A stretch of 64,000 nucleotides of DNA from Cymbomonas tetramitiformis (taxonomy: Eukaryota; Chlorophyta; Pyramimonadophyceae; Pyramimonadales; Pyramimonadaceae). The position numbers and the translations under genes were made by a program. Location: positions 17,072-81,071 of the forward strand of contig LGRX02027133.1 of NCBI GenBank assembly GCA_001247695.2. Reading direction: 5' to 3'. The stretch's first letter is position 1. Each line of letters starts with the position of its first letter. Below, piece after piece: positions 33,257 through 44,072 of the stretch. Under the pieces are notes generated by a model. It saw only the letters and a list, made by a program, of their open reading frames with translations. It ran no database searches and was not told the origin of the DNA.

Positions 33257-33645
33257 CGTGGAGTCGAAGACCAGGAAAACGACCTCGAAGATGGTTCCCA
33301 CCGCCGCGCTTGTGTTGAGACAGCCTTGGAGGCCCTTCGTCTGCCACTCGTGCCCTGCGCACCCGCTGCCCAGACAACTCTCCGGGGGGCATGCCAGCAC
33401 ACGTGCCGTCAGATCGCCGTCTTCCGTGTCATTGGCCGTCGCACCCGGCTCGCACAGCAGCTCCCCGCCAGAGTTCAGCTCTTCGCCCTCCCTGCACTCG
33501 CGGTACTCGCTGTGCTGCTTGACGCTGACGTACGCGGTGGGGACCGCTGCAGTGAATAGTAGGGTGACAGTTGGCAGCGCGTTCACCACTTTCTCCTTGT
33601 CGATGTCCAGACGGGACAAGTCCTCAATGCACGTTCCTTGTACGC
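33257..33645 (-). CDS. Large polycystin gene, HYR/DUF5011-like ectodomain exon
   Basis: It encodes 'LPTVTLLFTAAVPTAYVSVK', then 'GATANDTEDGDLTARVLACP' and 'SAAVGTIFEVVFLVFDS'. The 'A.D.EDGDLT..V......G......F.V.DS' series is the core of an HYR-type module. Extra Cys residues suggest disulphides in the linker. A GTGACG donor follows the 'DST' codons. Confidence 0.5.
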
Positions 33646-33930
33646 TGCACGAGACATCATCTGGAGGAGAGAACATTCGGTCAGCTTCGCAGGTGATGCC
33701 GGCACCTTTGTCTTCATGAAGGGCGTGGCGTCACACCAACTTCCACGAGGAATATGACAATATGCATTTGACGCCGCAGGCGACACAACGGCGCGCGGCA
33801 TCTTTTATGACTGTGTGCTGGATATACCTTTCCCTCTGTCAGCGCCGCAACAGAGATCCCGCTCGGGACGTCATGGTGACTCGGCAACAGGGGTGCCCTA
33901 GCATGGCGGGTGTGGGAGGTCGTAACACCC

Positions 33931-34131
33931 ACCGGCACAAAGGGACTCTCCCATGGGGCAGGCTGCGATGACCGTCAAATTGCGCGTCACGCAGCTATTG
34001 AGCCCCACGCTGTTGGTCACCGTGAACACGATGGCGTGGGTGCCAGGCAAGTTGGTGTCGATGGAGCATCCACTCAGCCCGAGGTTTGCAAAGCGGTTCG
34101 CGACGCCGTCCGGGGAGCATGCGACGACCCT
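33931..34131 (-). CDS. Large polycystin gene, partial HYR-like ectodomain exon
   Basis: It lies between an acceptor (GGCTGCAG|GGTCGTCG) and a donor (GTGCCG|GTGGGTG). It encodes 'LPGTHAIVFTVTNSVGLNSC' and 'TVIAACPMGESLC', the second half of an HYR module (GTH.I.FTVT-(D/N)S-G) plus the Cys-rich linker seen in neighbouring exons. Confidence 0.5.
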
Positions 34132-34179
34132 GCAGCCGCGGCGCTCCAAGAACACTCGGCATCGGTTCATAGGACAAGA

Positions 34180-35249
34180 CCCAGGGTACTTCACTTATCC
34201 TGTCAATCGGTACAGGTATACAGATCGCCTCTGCACCGTCTCGATCATCAGTGAATCCCCGTCCCCTATAATAGCTTGGCGCAGCGCAAACTACTGCAAG
34301 CCATAGTTACGCATCACTTGTCCCCACCAAAATGCAGTGATCTTCTTGGTCACACAGACCTCTTCCATATAGGACAAGAAATCTGTGATTTTATCTTCCA
34401 CACTCGTCTCACCCACGTTTTGGACTCGCTTGACATCATCTTCATGCCACTTTTGATGATGCTACCCCTAGGGTCCATGCAGGGACTGCCATCAGCCACA
34501 GCAGTAGCTCATGGACTGCCAGGAGGTTCCACCCATCGTAGTGAGGATGAGCAGGTTTCCAGGTGCGTCCATAAAGGTCGGTGTGACCACTGTCTCCTGA
34601 CCTTTGTTCGGGACAACTTTGAGCTTTGCTTTCCAGATGCGCGACAACTCGCAGGTACTCATTTGTAAGGTCCTCACCATTCTCCTTGACGGTTCAAAAC
34701 CATGGTTTGGTAAGTTTGGAAGCATGAAGGTAAGGTTTGATAATGGTGAGGACCTTGCAAACGAGCACCTGCGAGTTGTCGCGCATCTGGAAAGCAAAGC
34801 TCAAAGTTGTCCCGAACAAAGGTCAGGAGACAGTGGTCACACCGACCTTTATGGACGCACCTGGAAACCTGCTCATCCTCACTACGATGGGTGGAACCTC
34901 CTGGCAGTGCATGAGCTACTGTTGTGGCTGATGGCAGTCCCTGCATGGACCCTAGGGGTAGCATCATCAAAAGTGGCATGAAGATGATGTCAAGCGAGTC
35001 CAAAACGTGGGTGAGACGAGTGTGGAAGATAAAATCACAGATTTCTTGTCCTATATGGAAGAGGTCTGTGGGACCAAGAAGATCACTGCATTTTGGTGGG
35101 GACAAGTGATGCGTAACTATGGCTTGCAGTAATTTGCGCTTCCCTACGCCAAGCTATTATAGGGGACGGGGATTCACTGATGATCGAGACGGTGCAGAGG
35201 CGATCTGTATACCTGTGCCGATCCACAGGAAAAGTGAAGTACCCAGGGT
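34180..35249. repeat. Foldback element: 0.5-kb inverted repeat with a 59-bp loop
   Basis: 34,180-34,682 and 34,742-35,249 are reverse complements with few mismatches, around the loop 34,683-34,741. The outer ends read CCAGGGTACTTCACTT on both sides. Each arm contains the same coding-like frame (with 'STCELSRIWKAKLKVVPNKG' in one direction), so an older segment may have been duplicated in inverted orientation. It lies in an intron between two HYR exons of the large gene. I do not see a convincing target duplication. Confidence 0.85.
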
Positions 35250-35679
35250 GAAGGACCTTGGGCGTCCCACGACTATGCCGCCGTCGTAGCATAGGGAAGA
35301 ATGGCAGGTGGGAAGCGCACGCGGCACTTCCTCAAACGTGGATAGCGCCGAGCCTGTGACTCGCCCCACCGCTCACTGCTGATATGCACAGCACACGCAA
35401 AATGGCACGTGCGAGGAATCGGAATAGCACTAGATGGGACTTGAGAAGGTCTAATGAGGAACTTAGTTCATCCGTTATAGTGAGATGCAGACGACGCGCG
35501 GCGGGCTTGTCGGGCAGATGTTGAGGCGCTGAAAAGTGTGGAGAGAGACGCTAAGCGAGGACACACCGCCTGGAAACACTCAAAACCACCGGGCTGGCGC
35601 ATTCCAAAGTCGATCACTTAGCACACTTTGTTTTATTCTGAGCGCTCGAAAGAGGATCGGAGATGTAGGTTTGCTTCCT

Positions 35680-36206
35680 ACCGCCCGCATCCTCGCTGGC
35701 ACCTGGGGCCCCCACCTGTCTGTCAGGTCCCCATCCACGTCGTCGGTTGCGGCTGCCCCGCGATCGCAGGTCAGACTGAGAACCGCGTGCTCCACGGGGC
35801 ACGCCGCGTAGGGCTCCCCCTGGGGCACCGAAATCGCGGCGGGCCCGATCAGCTCAATGTTGGGGGTTGTTTCGGGCTCATCCGGCACCTCCTCGTCCTC
35901 AGTGATAAAGCCTGGGCACAGCTGGCCGTCACTTTCGCTGCAGACCGCGCTCCCATTCGCGCTGGAGTGGCACACCCTCTCCCCCATCGATGCGCATGGG
36001 TTGTCCACGTACACACGCCGCTTCACGTCAGCCGCCTTGTTCCCCGCAGAGTCGGTCACGCTGTACGTGATGACATATGGTTGGTCGGTGGGTGTCGCCA
36101 CCGCGGTGTCGACCAGCTTGCCTCCGTAACTCGCGATCGCGTGGCTCAAGTCGACGTCCACGTCGTCGTGGGCACGCACGCCAGGGTCCGCCCACGCATC
36201 GCCCTG
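35680..36206 (-). CDS. Large polycystin gene, exon spanning two HYR/DUF5011-like modules
   Basis: It starts after an acceptor (TAGCAG|GGCGATGCG) inside a module: 'GDAWADPGVRAHDDVDVDLS' then 'YVITYSVTDSAGNKAADVKR'. A Cys-rich linker follows ('GERVCHSSANGSAVC'), then the next module begins: 'TTPNIELIGPAAISVPQGEP' and 'ATDDVDGDLTDRWG'. Modules are thus split across exons at the same place, a sign of duplication of exon units. HYR-like modules are extracellular and often Ca-binding or adhesive in related proteins. Confidence 0.65.
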
Positions 36207-36525
36207 CTAGGTCCCCAACTCATGGCACATTAGCGCGAAACAACGATTTGAGCCGGATGCAATTTTTGATACGTCAAACCTGCATCACGAGTTTATAGTG
36301 CTCAAAGCCTTCTCTGGTCATGCAGCGCCGCGAACCACAAAGCATGCGTCGTGGCCGAGTGGCGAATATCCTATTCCGCGCGCCGGGTGCCTCCGAAAAA
36401 TTCACTGCGGCGCAATCGTTCGCATGAAGCAATGCCCGTGGCAGAGCGCGGGGCCCTCTGCCAGACATCCACTTGACACCTAGGCGCGCGCTGTGGTCTT
36501 GCTCTCTCCGAGCGGTGGCGCACCT

Positions 36526-36969
36526 GCAGCAGGTGGTGCAGCATGACAGCGCACCCGGCAGTGGTGACAGCCCTTTGGCCGTCTCCAAGCAGGGTTAAGG
36601 TGGGCGGGGTGTTGTCTGCCTCCGGCTCAAAGTCGTCCACCACGGAGCTGGGCTGTGCGTTGGAGGCTGCGATGAATGAGGTGTCGAGACACTCGCACAC
36701 CACCTCAGCCGCGGAGTCTCCAGTGCCGTCCACGGCTGCCTGCTCCTCGCAGATCGCACAGGTGTCCCCTGATGCGATGTTGTCGCACAGGTAGGAGGGG
36801 GGCTCGCAAAGGGGCGTCACAGCCACCTCACGTAGCGCTGTGGCACGGTTCCCGGCGGCATCCGTGGCGGTGTAAGTGATGCGGAAGCGGGCCTCTGGAT
36901 CGGTGACGCAACATGTGTCCACGTCACTCACCCCAGCCACCGTCACCTCCACTTCGTAGCCGTCGACCT
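36526..36969 (-). CDS. Large polycystin gene, exon spanning two HYR/DUF5011-like modules
   Basis: It lies between the acceptor ATTCAG|GTCGACGGC and the donor CTGCAG|GTGCGC. The end of one module ('FRITYTATDAAGNRATALRE') leads into a Cys-rich linker ('CEPPSYLCDNIASGDTCAIC') and the start of the next ('DNTPPTLTLLGDGQRAVTTA'). The phase and position of the introns agree with the exon at 35,680-36,206. Confidence 0.65.
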
Positions 36970-37545
36970 GAATGATCGACCAGGACCCCAGGACACCCAG
37001 CCTCAGCATTCCCCCTCGTCCTGCGCTATTCAGCACCATGCCACACACAAAGCGCGCCAGCCGAATGTGTGATACATTGGCGTGGTGCGTGCTTCGAGCT
37101 GGTCGTTGAGGTCGGCAAATGGCGGATGCGGCAGGTCAGATGTTCTCAACAGAGCCTGAATGGCGAGCGGGCCTTTCAGGCACAAATGACGAACCAATGA
37201 GGAGCTCTAAAAAACGCACTGCATGCCAAGGTGGGGGAACCCTGTCAGCTCCCTACCTAATGCGGTAAAGCACCAAACTTAAATCAGGATCGACGGCCAT
37301 ACGTTTCATATCTTAGGAACTACAGAAAGTGCGTGATGTAATCGAGCGCGAACTAAGCGGTGCGAGTGAACAGAGAAACTCGGAGGTGAGGGATCGGATG
37401 ATTGCGGATCGGAGCGATGCATTTGAACTCTGAGTCTGAGGCGTGAGAGAAAAGGGAGAAGCCTTTAGTTGGTATTCGAGCCGGCCGGGCGCATTCGAGC
37501 AGCTCGGGCACTGCGAGATCACAGCACGAGATAGCGAGTCGCACC
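36970..37545. other. Probable intron
   Basis: Nothing recognised. It lies between two HYR-coding exons of the large minus-strand gene. Confidence 0.4.
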
Positions 37546-38245
37546 TCATCGTAAGCCAGCACCCCGGCATCCACGTAGCTGTGGGTCTGGAGGATCTCTG
37601 TGTAGACTTTCCCCTGAAGCGTAATCTCGGGAGGTTCGGTGTCAGGGGGGGGTAAGCGCTCCTCGTACGCATCCTCGTACATCAGTTGAGCCACCACAAT
37701 CACAGGGGGCGGAGGGAGGGGCGGACGCGGGGACGGGGGTGGACGTCGACCAGGGGCGTTGGGAGGCAGCGGTTGAGGAATAGAAGGGGTTGCACTGGAG
37801 ACGGAGGGCAGGGAGAGAGGGGTTGCTGGGGGCTTAAAGGTGGTAGACAAGGCGGAGGGGTGAGCAAGGAGGCGGGGGGGTCTATGTAGACGATCTGGCT
37901 GGTGGAGATGCAGCACGCTGTCAGGGGGCCGTATGTGTCGACGAGGGCGACGAGTATGGCGGAGGGCGAGCGTGCCAGGTCGTCCACAAAGTCCGTGGCA
38001 GTGCCGGTGGCAAATGGAGAGAACTGAGTGGTGGAGGTGACGCCAACGCTGCCAGCCGAGATTGAAGTGATGCTCACGTCCACCGTGGTCACGCCTGCGC
38101 CAGCCGCTACTTGCACCGTGAAGGCCTCTACGAAGGCAGCCCTGAAGGTGTCTTCCTCGAGGGCGGTCGCATCCAGCGATGAGAACGAAATCGTGGCCTC
38201 GACTGCATCCACGAGGATGGTGCCAGGCGCGTGTGGTGGTGGAGG
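37546..38245 (-). CDS. Large polycystin gene, algal surface domain followed by the first HYR-like module
   Basis: It encodes 'LVDAVEATISFSSLDATALE', 'FRAAFVEAFTVQVAAGAGVT' and 'VDVSITSISAGSVGVTSTTQ', a helix-plus-hairpin unit often met in secreted proteins of green algae and diatoms (V.I.SI.AGSV.V....F). After a Pro-rich linker comes 'DTEPPEITLQGKVYTEILQT' and 'YVDAGVLAYDE', the first half of an HYR module, ending at a GAG|GTGCGA donor near 37,545. The two parts are in different frames; the switch lies near a G7 run at 37,881-37,887, so either a small intron or an indel separates them. Confidence 0.5.
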
Positions 38246-38351
38246 GCAAGGCGGAGGAGGCGGAGGGGTCGGTGGTGCTGGAGAAGGTAGTGGGGGGAGG
38301 GGTGGGAGAGGGTGGCGGGGTGGGAGGGGCGGGGGATGGAGGGGGCGGGGG

Positions 38352-38363
38352 GATGGAGGGGGG
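38352..38363. other. G homopolymer at a frame switch
   Basis: A run of about ten G between GATGGA and TGGCGGG lies where the stalk frame and the following Pro-rich/surface-domain frame overlap. The two frames differ by one register, so an indel here, real or a sequencing error, would join them. Confidence 0.5.
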
Positions 38364-38409
38364 GGGGTGGCGGGAGAATCGGTGGTGGACGGGGTGGGCT
38401 GGGCCATGT

Positions 38410-39840
38410 GCTAGTCGGCGAGCTGGTAGGGGGAGCTGTGGGTGAAGAGGTGGTCGGCGTGGCAGTGGGCGATGCTGTGGGAGGAGCTGAGGGTGAACTT
38501 GTGGGGAGTCTGGTTGGTGAGGCAGTTGGTGAGCCAGTGGGCCCGCCGGTGGGCGTCACTGACGGTGTGGCAGTTGGTGTGACTGTCGGAGATGTTGTGG
38601 GCGAAACAGTGGGGCCTAAGGTGGGGCCCATGGTGGGCGACGTGGTAGGTGGCATGGTGGGAGCCATGGTGGGCACCACGGTCGGCGACGCTGTAGGCGG
38701 AACGGTGGGAGCCATGGTGGGCGACACGGTGGGCGACGCGGTAGGCTGCATGGTGGGCGTGGCAGTGGGTGTTGTGGACGGTGATGCAGTAGGCTGTGCC
38801 GTGGGAGACATGGTGGGCGGTACAGAGGGGGCTGCAGTGGGTGTTCCAGTGGGTGGCGTGGTGGGGCTTGGGGTGGGAAAATTCGTGAACGGGGGGGGTG
38901 AAGGAGGAGGCGGAGGACGAGGAGGGGGACTAGGAGGAGGGGGGGGATGGACGGTATTGACAGTTGCGTTGATGTGTGAGATCGGGACACCGCTTGCGGA
39001 TGTGAAGACTGCGACACCTTCAAGCAAAGTGGTGCCTACACTAAACCCGCACATGGTGATCGCACAGCTGGTGGCGTCTGAGCACATGGTGGCGGTGGTC
39101 CAGCTCCAGCTCAGCGACTGTGTGCCAGCTGGTATGCTCAAAGAGCTTAGGGACAAGGTGGACATCGTTGAGGGTAGGCCGGTGACGATGATGCACGTAG
39201 TGCCGGTAGATCCCGTCCAGTACACCAGCATCGCATCGCGGGGGCCGGCATGGGTGAGAGTGATGATTGGCGGGGGTGGGCTTGGAGGAGGCGGGGGAGC
39301 CCTAGTCGGGCTGCGCGATGGCGATGTGGTGGGGGCAGCCGTCGGGGACAAGGTGGTGGGGTGGGTGGTAGAAGGGGCGCTTGTGGGAGGCGTTGTGATG
39401 GGGGAACTGGTAGTTGGGTGCACGGACGAGGGAGCTGCTGTCGAGGGTGAGACGGTCGGCACCGGAGTAGGCGCACCGGTCGCCGGACTTCGAGTTGGGG
39501 TTACGCTTGGACTTGAAGTAGGTTGATGGCTAGGGGTAAGGGTGCTCGGGGTAACAGTGGGCTGGGCCGTCGGAGATACGGTGGTTGGAGACACGGTGGT
39601 TGGAGATACGGTGGTTGGAGACACGGTGGTTGGATACGGTGGTTGGAGACACGGTGGTTGGAGATACGGTGGTTGGAGATGGTTGGTGGTTGGTGCGGTG
39701 GTTGAGACACGGTGGTTGGATGGACACGGTGGTTGGAGACGGTGGTTGGAGACACGGTGGTTGGAGACACGGTGGTTGGAGACACGGTGGTTGGAGACAC
39801 GGTGGTTGGCGACACGGTGGTTGGAGACACTGCGGTGCCG
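38410..39840 (-). CDS. Large polycystin gene, Pro/Ser/Thr-rich stalk with one beta domain (probable N-terminal part)
   Basis: The frame encodes long runs of 'SPTTSPT', 'APTMPPT' type, a repetitive Thr/Pro stalk that would be heavily O-glycosylated, and PPPPSPPPP blocks like those of algal cell-wall glycoproteins. Between the two runs (about 38,950-39,260) lies a beta-rich domain containing 'AMLVYWTGSTGTTCIIVTGL' and 'LSWSWTTATMCSDATSCAIT'. The 5' end dissolves into the 15-bp repeat at 39,580-39,840 and I cannot define a start or signal peptide. Frames on the other strand are products of the repeats. Confidence 0.5.
39580..39840 (-). repeat. 15-bp minisatellite (five-codon unit)
   Basis: The plus strand repeats GGTTGGAGACACGGT and variants about 16 times. 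On the minus strand one register encodes SPTTV, which matches the neighbouring stalk, and another SNHRV. Small indels switch between the registers. Confidence 0.85.
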
Positions 39841-40077
39841 CTCACCCCTCTCCATCTCAATCCCACTATTGGGCAATTGCAGGATGCCTGCGGGGACCTC
39901 CCATCTCGCTCTCTTCCCCAAGGGAGGCGTGATGCGAAAACGAATGAGACGATTGCAAGAGAGCAGGCAGAATCGAGATAGAGAGTAGCCGATAATTATG
40001 CGGGTAGGAATAAGCTGATCTAATATAGGATACACTTATCTTATAAACACAATTGCACTGCTGATAACTCATCACAC

Positions 40078-40355
40078 TGATATCATTCAAACCATAACAA
40101 CGGAATGGCGGCAGCTTTCATATCTGCTGCCTTTATTGTTCTGTGTTCCCGCCAGATATCTACGGGTTGCTACGAGTACATACTCTAGTCACTACAGTCG
40201 ACAGTGACACAGTCGACTGTTCAGTCATAGGATCCATGACCACGGCCGGCAGACTCTGCCGTGCCCGTGGAATGCATTTGTGTGTACTATATCAGTGTTA
40301 GGTTGTAGCACAGTATGACAGATGATAATACAGAATGACAGATGACTACAGGTCA
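40078..40355 (-). repeat. Putative 3' LTR of the decayed Copia
   Basis: Read on the minus strand it starts TGACCTGTAG right after a purine-rich tract (GGAGGAGTAGG) and would end at GATATCA, the usual TG...CA. As no second copy exists in the window, the limits are inferred. Confidence 0.4.
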
Positions 40356-40439
40356 GGTTTTCCTACTCCTCCGTGCTTCGGAAAAAGCGAAGTACAATCT
40401 GACGAAGCACCAGAAACCTGTCAGTCGGCATGGACTTCG

Positions 40440-42648
40440 TGAAGAAGTCAGCCAGATTCTCTGCTGATGGCACCTTCACTATCCAGGAGATACAGCCCAG
40501 CTCAGCCACCTAGCGGTCCCGCACTGCAATGTGCCAAGAAGCACTGTTATTGAGAGCGCTCTCCGCCTGGATGACGGATGCATGGTTGTCCCCGTGCAGC
40601 ACCACCCGGAGCTACACTGAGGCAAACTCTCAAAGCAGATTGACCACGTGCTCGATGTCCCGAGCCGTCTCTGAGAGTGCAACCAGCTCGCCGTCCGCGG
40701 TGCTCACAGCAACGGTCTTCTGCAGCTTGGATGAGTAAATGACGGTGCTGCCGTTGAGCCTCACCAGCGAGCCCGTCACAGACCGGCGCGTAACTTTGTC
40801 CGCTGCATGATCAGCGTCCGAATAGGCCGAGACGACGAGCTCAGCAGTGTGAGACGCCGGTGAGCTGCATTGCCGAGTCAGACAATCGTCACTAGTTCCC
40901 TTCAAATACCGGAGCACTCGCAGAAGATGTTGCAAGTGCGTCGCACCGTGACAATGCGAGAACCGCGCCAGATAGCAAACCGCCGTCAAGATGTCCGGCC
41001 GCGTGCAGCGCCCCAGCCACATAAACTCCGTGGCCAAGTTCGCATAAGGAACGTTAGCCGTAGCATCCTGCGGGTCTGCCAGTGTCAGCGAAAGCTTCGG
41101 TTCCATAGGTGATAAGGCAGGATTGCAGTCCGTCATGCCGAACTTCTCCAGCATACGGCGAATGAGACCATGCTGACTCATACGGCATTCTCTCACCAGG
41201 CCTGCGTCACGGAAGGTCATGCGCATACCCAGAATGTCAGTCAGTACACCTTCGTCCACACTGGGATAGGCGCTGTTGAAGGACGTGAAGAAAGTGTTCT
41301 TCCACGCTTCGCTGGACGTCAACACAAGGAAGTGATCAACATGAATATAGATGAAGACGATGAGCTCGTTCGGTAGGAAGATGTAGAAAAGACACGGGTC
41401 GACGTTCGAGACAGCGAGCATAGTATCATACTGCAGCAGCCACCGTTTCAACGTGAAATACCACACTCTCGGAGCCTACTTGAGCCCATACACGCTCTTC
41501 GCCAGCCTGCCGAAATGTGTCCCGCGCACCATACGGCCGTCCGGTCACCTAACATAAAGAGGAGCTGCGACGTCCATTTCGCTGTACAGAAAGCAGGTCA
41601 CAACGTCCATAATGAACGCCAGCAGACCCAGGATAAGACACAGCTGAATCAGAACACACAGCGTGTTGAGCTGCGTGCACGGGGAATACACCTCCTCATA
41701 GTTCACACCATGTGATTGCTTGTTGCCGAAGACAACCCAGCGAGATTTATGCTTAGTAAGTACATTTGCAGCATCGAACTTCGGCTTGTAGATAGCCTTC
41801 ATTCCAAGTGCTTTCACACCCGCTGGAAGACTCTTGACTGGCACGATTGCCTGCTTCACGTCGATGAGCGCGCACTCCTCCTTCTTGTCTGACGCCCGCC
41901 ACTCCTCCGCGTCCGGCGCATTCACGAGCTGTGGCCAGTTCCTCGGACTCGTTACACCATTAGGCAAGCACTGCTGCTGAACGGCTGCCAAGGCCACGTG
42001 TTGCACCTGGAACCAAATAGAGGTCACGGCGACGTTCACTGATTTCCCCATGCGCCCACAATGCCGCAGCAGACGCACCTGATAGGGCAGCCTGTGCTCC
42101 TCTCGAGCATTGGTGCAAACAAAAGCGCTCTCCCATTCTGCTCCCGACGTCAGCTGCACCTCTGCAAACGCAAATACAGGATAGAAACGATTGACAGTCT
42201 GCTCGCTGAGACACGCCCTGAGTAGCTCGAGGTTGGTAACACTCTGCTCGAGAAAAAAACTCACCGGTGCCCAAAACGTCGCACGCGTGTCGCCCGAGCG
42301 CGACTGAAGTCTCACAACACCTGTGAACTCGTCAGAGTCGGAGGGCGCGTACGCAGCTATATCAAGAACCAGAGTCGGTGAACCAGTGAACTTCTCGACG
42401 TACGGTGCATCCATTTGAACACAGACGAATAACGACTGCAGTGGTACGACCACTGAAGGATCCCAGCTGAGCACCAGCTTCCCTCGATCGTTGACACGCT
42501 CATCGAACCGTGCCATCCCATATCGTAGAACCTTCTTCCTCTCCAGGCAGTAGAGAAGATACGAAGTTGATCGATCGTCGTGGTGTCGCTCGATCAGCCA
42601 GTTTAGTGGGCAGGCTCGCGTCAATAAATCAAATAACCAAATAACCAA
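40440..42648 (-). pseudogene. pol: Copia reverse transcriptase and RNase H, inactivated
   Basis: RT parts: 'LGMKAIYKPKFDAANVLTKH', 'FIMDVVTCFLYSEMD' (motif A), then TGA at about 41,546, 'VYGLK' followed by TAG where Copia has Gln, then 'FIYIHVDHFLVL', where the catalytic YVDD is changed to HVDH, so the second Asp is gone. 'LGMRMTFRD' and 'CTRPDILTAVCYLARFS' follow. RNase H: 'AYSDADHAADKVTRRSVTGS', 'STADGELVALSETARDIEHV' and 'ENLADFFTKSM', with further stops. The start overlaps the integrase in another frame near 42,630-42,650, where AAATAACC is duplicated. This copy cannot encode a working RT. Confidence 0.85.
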
Positions 42649-44011
42649 AGATACGAAGAGTGCTCAAATCCACCTTCTGGTTCAACACGTCCATAGTAGA
42701 CCTCATACCGAGCTCAGCCTTCACCAAACGGTTCAGCAGATACACAGCGTGACGAAACGCCAGTGGCCACATACTTGCAGGGAGACCCGCAGTCATAAGC
42801 ATGGCCCTGGCCTTGGCCTGCAGAAGTCGATTGTACGACTCCACTCGTGCATTGTTCTCTTGGAGATACGGTGCTGTCGTACGCTGAAGGATAACGCGCT
42901 GCTTGCAGTACTCGGCCGTCTGAACCGCAATAATAGTCGAGTCGTTGTCAGACTGCAGTACCAGCAAGTCCAGGTCGTACACGATCTCCTCCACATCCAA
43001 GTCTCCCCCCAGAATTGCTCTGCCAGTAGTTCGTACTACGTCTCGATAGGCCTGCAGAGCTATGAGATACTGCAGCTTGCGGCCCCAGAAATAAATGCAC
43101 CCGAGTCCAGAGTAGTCGTCCACGTGTATCGTGTATCCACGGGAACCACCCAGCGATATCTGGAACGGGCCACCGTGGTCCATGAAAGTGAGCTGCCCAA
43201 GTCGTGTAGATGCCTGTCTCTTCTCCGCCGTCTTCCTCACGGACTTGGGTACACGTCCCCGGTCCATCGCCTGTGAAGGCCTCGTCACCTTGGACACCTG
43301 GCACGACATACATTGCTCAGAGCACTGCGTCACTTCACTAGCATGCAGTTCCTCAGAGCTCACACCGAAGTCCACACCTTGCATATCCATGACGAGAATG
43401 TATCTGTCACAGATGTGTCCAAGTCGTAGGTGAGCAAGCACTTTTGCATCAACACGTCCCACAGTGAACTGGTCAAGGTAGAACACCGTAACTGGCCACG
43501 GCGTGCCCTGCGTCCGGACTCGTCCCGGCTCCGACTCCGTCACCTCGTCCACACGATAGCACTGGTCTTTAGATGCCGAGAAAATAACAGTGCCCTTCGA
43601 GTACGTCTCAAGCTCCTCCAGCTTCTTGGTCAACCCCCACCAGTCAGCATTAGGCCTGTGCGGGAGCACCAGCAGGAACTTGGTGTGCTCTGGGTCCTTC
43701 GGAAAGTCCGTGAAGATTTTCACCAGAAGTCTCGCAATAAAGGTATCCACGTAGGGCATGTTCGCATAAAAGGCTCGACCCGCCAGCGTGTGATCGAAGA
43801 CCGAGTCCTCCACTGAGTAGAACTCCGGTAGGTGCGCATTGTGCTTATCAGCACCCATATCCACAGCGAAAGGACCCTTCTCCGCGTTCCAGCGCTGAAA
43901 GTCGGCGAACTTCCAGTTGACAACGTCACGGAACACCTTCTTCTGCACCGTAGGACACGCCGTCTCAGCAGCAAAGGACTCCGGTAACATGAAGATTTTT
44001 CCGTCCCGCAC
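42629..44011 (-). pseudogene. pol: Copia pre-integrase and integrase region with an unfamiliar insert
   Basis: The first 75 residues are of unknown nature. Then comes a segment, about 43,480-43,760, with 'FLLVLPHRPNADWWGLTKKL' and 'KGTVIFSASKD' that I do not know from Copia. The pre-integrase finger follows ('LAHLRLGHICDRY' and 'CSEQCMSCQ'), then the integrase core: 'YTIHVDDYSGLGCIYFW', 'LVLQSDNDS' and 'LQENNARVESYNRLLQ', giving D, D and the E of the DDE triad (in 'NNARVE'). 'STLRIFGYL' marks the usual end of the integrase C-part, where the frame breaks. Confidence 0.8.
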
Positions 44012-44072
44012 CAGTCGTACTCACCAGTTCACGATCAAGTGGCTGCCCGTACAGTTTATACTTGTCTTCGAG

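Noticed and set aside
34276..35105. Two similar ORFs of 130 and 143 codons on opposite strands
   Set aside because: They are the same sequence in the two arms of the foldback, not two genes.
38312..39526. Plus-strand frame of 404 codons rich in Gly and Val
   Set aside because: It is the reverse of the Pro/Thr stalk repeats; GC-rich periodic DNA keeps several frames open, and the minus-strand reading has real domains.
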